DNA of 5,926 bases from the NCBI GenBank assembly GCA_958407555.1, contig CATYJC010000106.1, forward strand, positions 1-5,926, written 5' to 3'. The notes below the pieces were generated by a model. That model did not search any database. It had not been told where the DNA came from and saw only the letters and a list, made by a program, of their open reading frames with translations. Shown here piece by piece: positions 4,653-5,926 of this stretch (its first letter is position 1; each line of letters starts with the position of its first letter). The stretch comes from an uncultured Collinsella sp. GTDB taxonomy: Bacteria > Actinomycetota > Coriobacteriia > Coriobacteriales > Coriobacteriaceae. Position numbers and translations under genes: made by a program.

Positions 4653-5926
4653 CTACTCGCCAAAGAACTCGTTGATCTTCTGCTCGTCGACGCCAAAGAA
4701 CCACGTCAGGACAAAGCCGGCGGCATAGGCAAGCAGCATGGCGGTAACATAGCCGAGCTGCTGGCCGGGAACGACGATCAGCAGGCCAAACAGACCGGAA
4801 ACGCCCTGAGAAACCGTGCCGATGTGAAGCAGCGCCGCGAGCGCACCGCCAAATCCGGCACCCAGGCAGGCCGTCACAAACGGGCGGACAAGCGGCAGCG
4901 TAACGGCATACATCAGAGGCTCGCCAACGCCCAGGATGCCAACGGGAATGGACTCTGCAACATACTTCTTAAGCTTGGCGTTCTTGGTCTTAAAGTACAG
5001 CGCCAGACCAGCACCGACCTGGCCGCCGCCAGCCATCATAAGGATGGGCAGCAGGTAGTTGATGCCCTTGGTAGCGCCGTCGGGATCGTTGAGCATAGCG
5101 TGGATCGGCGTAAGCGCCTGATGCAGGCCGACGGACACCAGCGGCAAGAAGCCTGCCGACAGAATATAGCCGCCCAGAACGCCCAGCTTCTCAAAGACAA
5201 AGGTGAGGACGCTAAAGATCGCCGTCGTCAGCCATGCGCCAACCGGCTGGATGACGAGCATCAGGGCAAAGGCGCCGATGATGAGCACCAGCAGCGGAGA
5301 CAGGAACGTATCGAGTGCGTTGGGCATAACCTTGCGAATCTGACGCTCCATCCAGGCAAAAAATGCGCCAGCGATGAGAGCCGCGATCATACCGCCCGCT
5401 GCGGGGTTGTACTGCGCATTGGTGAGCGGCAGCAGAATAGCAGTGCTGGGATCGGCGGCGCCAGGCGCGAGCAGAGGCATAGCGCTGTTAGCGATGCACA
5501 TCATGCCGGCAATACCGCCCAGCGCAGCGGAGCCGCCAAACTCTCGCGCTGCGTTATAGCCCACCAAAATGGGCAGATAGGCAAACAGGGCCCAGCCCAT
5601 GGAACGAATGCCCTGGTACCACCACTCGCCTGCAAGCGCGCCTGCCGTCGAGACGTTAATGACGTTGCAGATACCGTTGATGAGGCCAGCCGCAATGATG
5701 CCGGGAAGCAGGGCGACAAAGACATTGGAAATCTTCTTAAGAAAGGCCTGAACCGGTTTGGTCTCGTATTTGGCCTTCTGCGCGGCTTTGTTTGTGGCCG
5801 CAGCGTCAACCACGCTCTCGTCAGCTACGCCCTTCGCAAGACCGGTAAGCCCGGAGAACTCCTCAAGCACTTTATTCACCTTGCCCGGACCCAGCACGAT
5901 CTGCATCGTGTCGTCCTCGACCAGGC
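4653..5926 (-). CDS. murP: PTS EIIBC permease, MurNAc (MurP)-like; N-terminus beyond right edge
   Basis: The frame is open to the window edge, giving 423 visible residues; the first Met (codon at 5906) is internal, because six in-frame residues (LVEDDT) precede it and QIVLGPGKVNKV is the end of an EIIB domain, whose phosphorylated Cys lies outside the window. After a linker, a Glc-family EIIC (PF02378) follows: about ten hydrophobic membrane segments, LPILVGYNAAREFGG (117-131), LHQALTPIH (267-275), AGGGQVGAGLALY (298-310) and GVGEPLMYAVTLP (332-344), the GxGEP substrate loop. These segments closely follow E. coli MurP, including PFVTACLGA after the loop. There is no EIIA domain at the C-terminus, so it needs a separate EIIA-Glc. 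It would import and 6-phosphorylate MurNAc or MurNAc-GlcNAc. The downstream mupG supports this substrate over sucrose or trehalose, which relatives carry. Confidence 0.87.
   Translation of the reverse strand, partial: LVEDDTMQIVLGPGKVNKVLEEFSGLTGLAKGVADESVVDAAATNKAAQKAKYETKPVQAFLKKISNVFVALLPGIIAAGLINGICNVINVSTAGALAGEWWYQGIRSMGWALFAYLPILVGYNAAREFGGSAALGGIAGMMCIANSAMPLLAPGAADPSTAILLPLTNAQYNPAAGGMIAALIAGAFFAWMERQIRKVMPNALDTFLSPLLVLIIGAFALMLVIQPVGAWLTTAIFSVLTFVFEKLGVLGGYILSAGFLPLVSVGLHQALTPIHAMLNDPDGATKGINYLLPILMMAGGGQVGAGLALYFKTKNAKLKKYVAESIPVGILGVGEPLMYAVTLPLVRPFVTACLGAGFGGALAALLHIGTVSQGVSGLFGLLIVVPGQQLGYVTAMLLAYAAGFVLTWFFGVDEQKINEFFGE

Noticed and set aside
4653..5906. PTS gene starting at the Met at 5906 as a complete protein
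   Set aside because: That Met lies within the last strand of the EIIB domain and the frame stays open to the window edge, so the true start is upstream of the window.
1..5926. CRISPR arrays, insertion sequences or prophage genes
   Set aside because: No regularly spaced direct repeats, transposase or phage motifs were seen; the genes and base use look like ordinary chromosomal sequence.

Overview
The window is high-GC bacterial DNA that looks like an anaerobic actinobacterium of the Coriobacteriia, with Collinsella the best guess. This rests on remembered resemblance: a flavin reductase of the high-molecular-weight-rubredoxin type, a small protein resembling the N-terminal domain of Coriobacteriia MarR-type regulators, and a MurNAc-type PTS. 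No 16S or database search was possible. Almost everything is on the minus strand; one short gene and its possible promoter are on the plus strand.

Layout from left to right: (1) 1-433, minus: the N-terminal 144 residues of a flavin reductase-like protein, running off the left edge. (2) 434-639: a noncoding stretch with an intrinsic terminator (485-515) and a striking 22-bp-arm hairpin (561-627), both downstream of smpB. (3) 640-2017, minus: a two-gene unit, a TPR protein followed by smpB, overlapping by 11 bp. (4) 2074-2353, minus: a complete small tRNA operon: AT-rich upstream element, TTGCGC-17-TATATT promoter, tRNA-Gln(CUG), tRNA-Glu(CUC), terminator. (5) 2545-2955, plus: a 136-residue protein of unknown function. 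(6) 2974-3021: a long hairpin between convergent genes. (7) 3028-3387, minus: an ArsC/Spx-family thioredoxin-fold protein. (8) 3483-4535, minus: MupG-type 6-phospho-N-acetylmuramidase (DUF871/GH170). (9) 4653-5926, minus: a MurP-like PTS EIIBC permease, cut by the right edge inside its EIIB domain.

The clearest functional pairing is murP-mupG. The PTS would import and phosphorylate a MurNAc-containing sugar, and MupG would split MurNAc-6-phosphate from GlcNAc in the cytoplasm, which is peptidoglycan recycling or scavenging. The etherase MurQ and regulator MurR that usually accompany them are not in the window. A strong intrinsic terminator lies between the two genes, ending 16 bases before the mupG start codon, so mupG must depend on read-through, attenuation, processing or an unusual promoter arrangement.

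Most of the window is ordinary housekeeping. I found no convincing new multi-gene system. The points most worth a second look are the terminator directly ahead of mupG, the smpB-downstream hairpin, and the orphan regulator-like domain protein.
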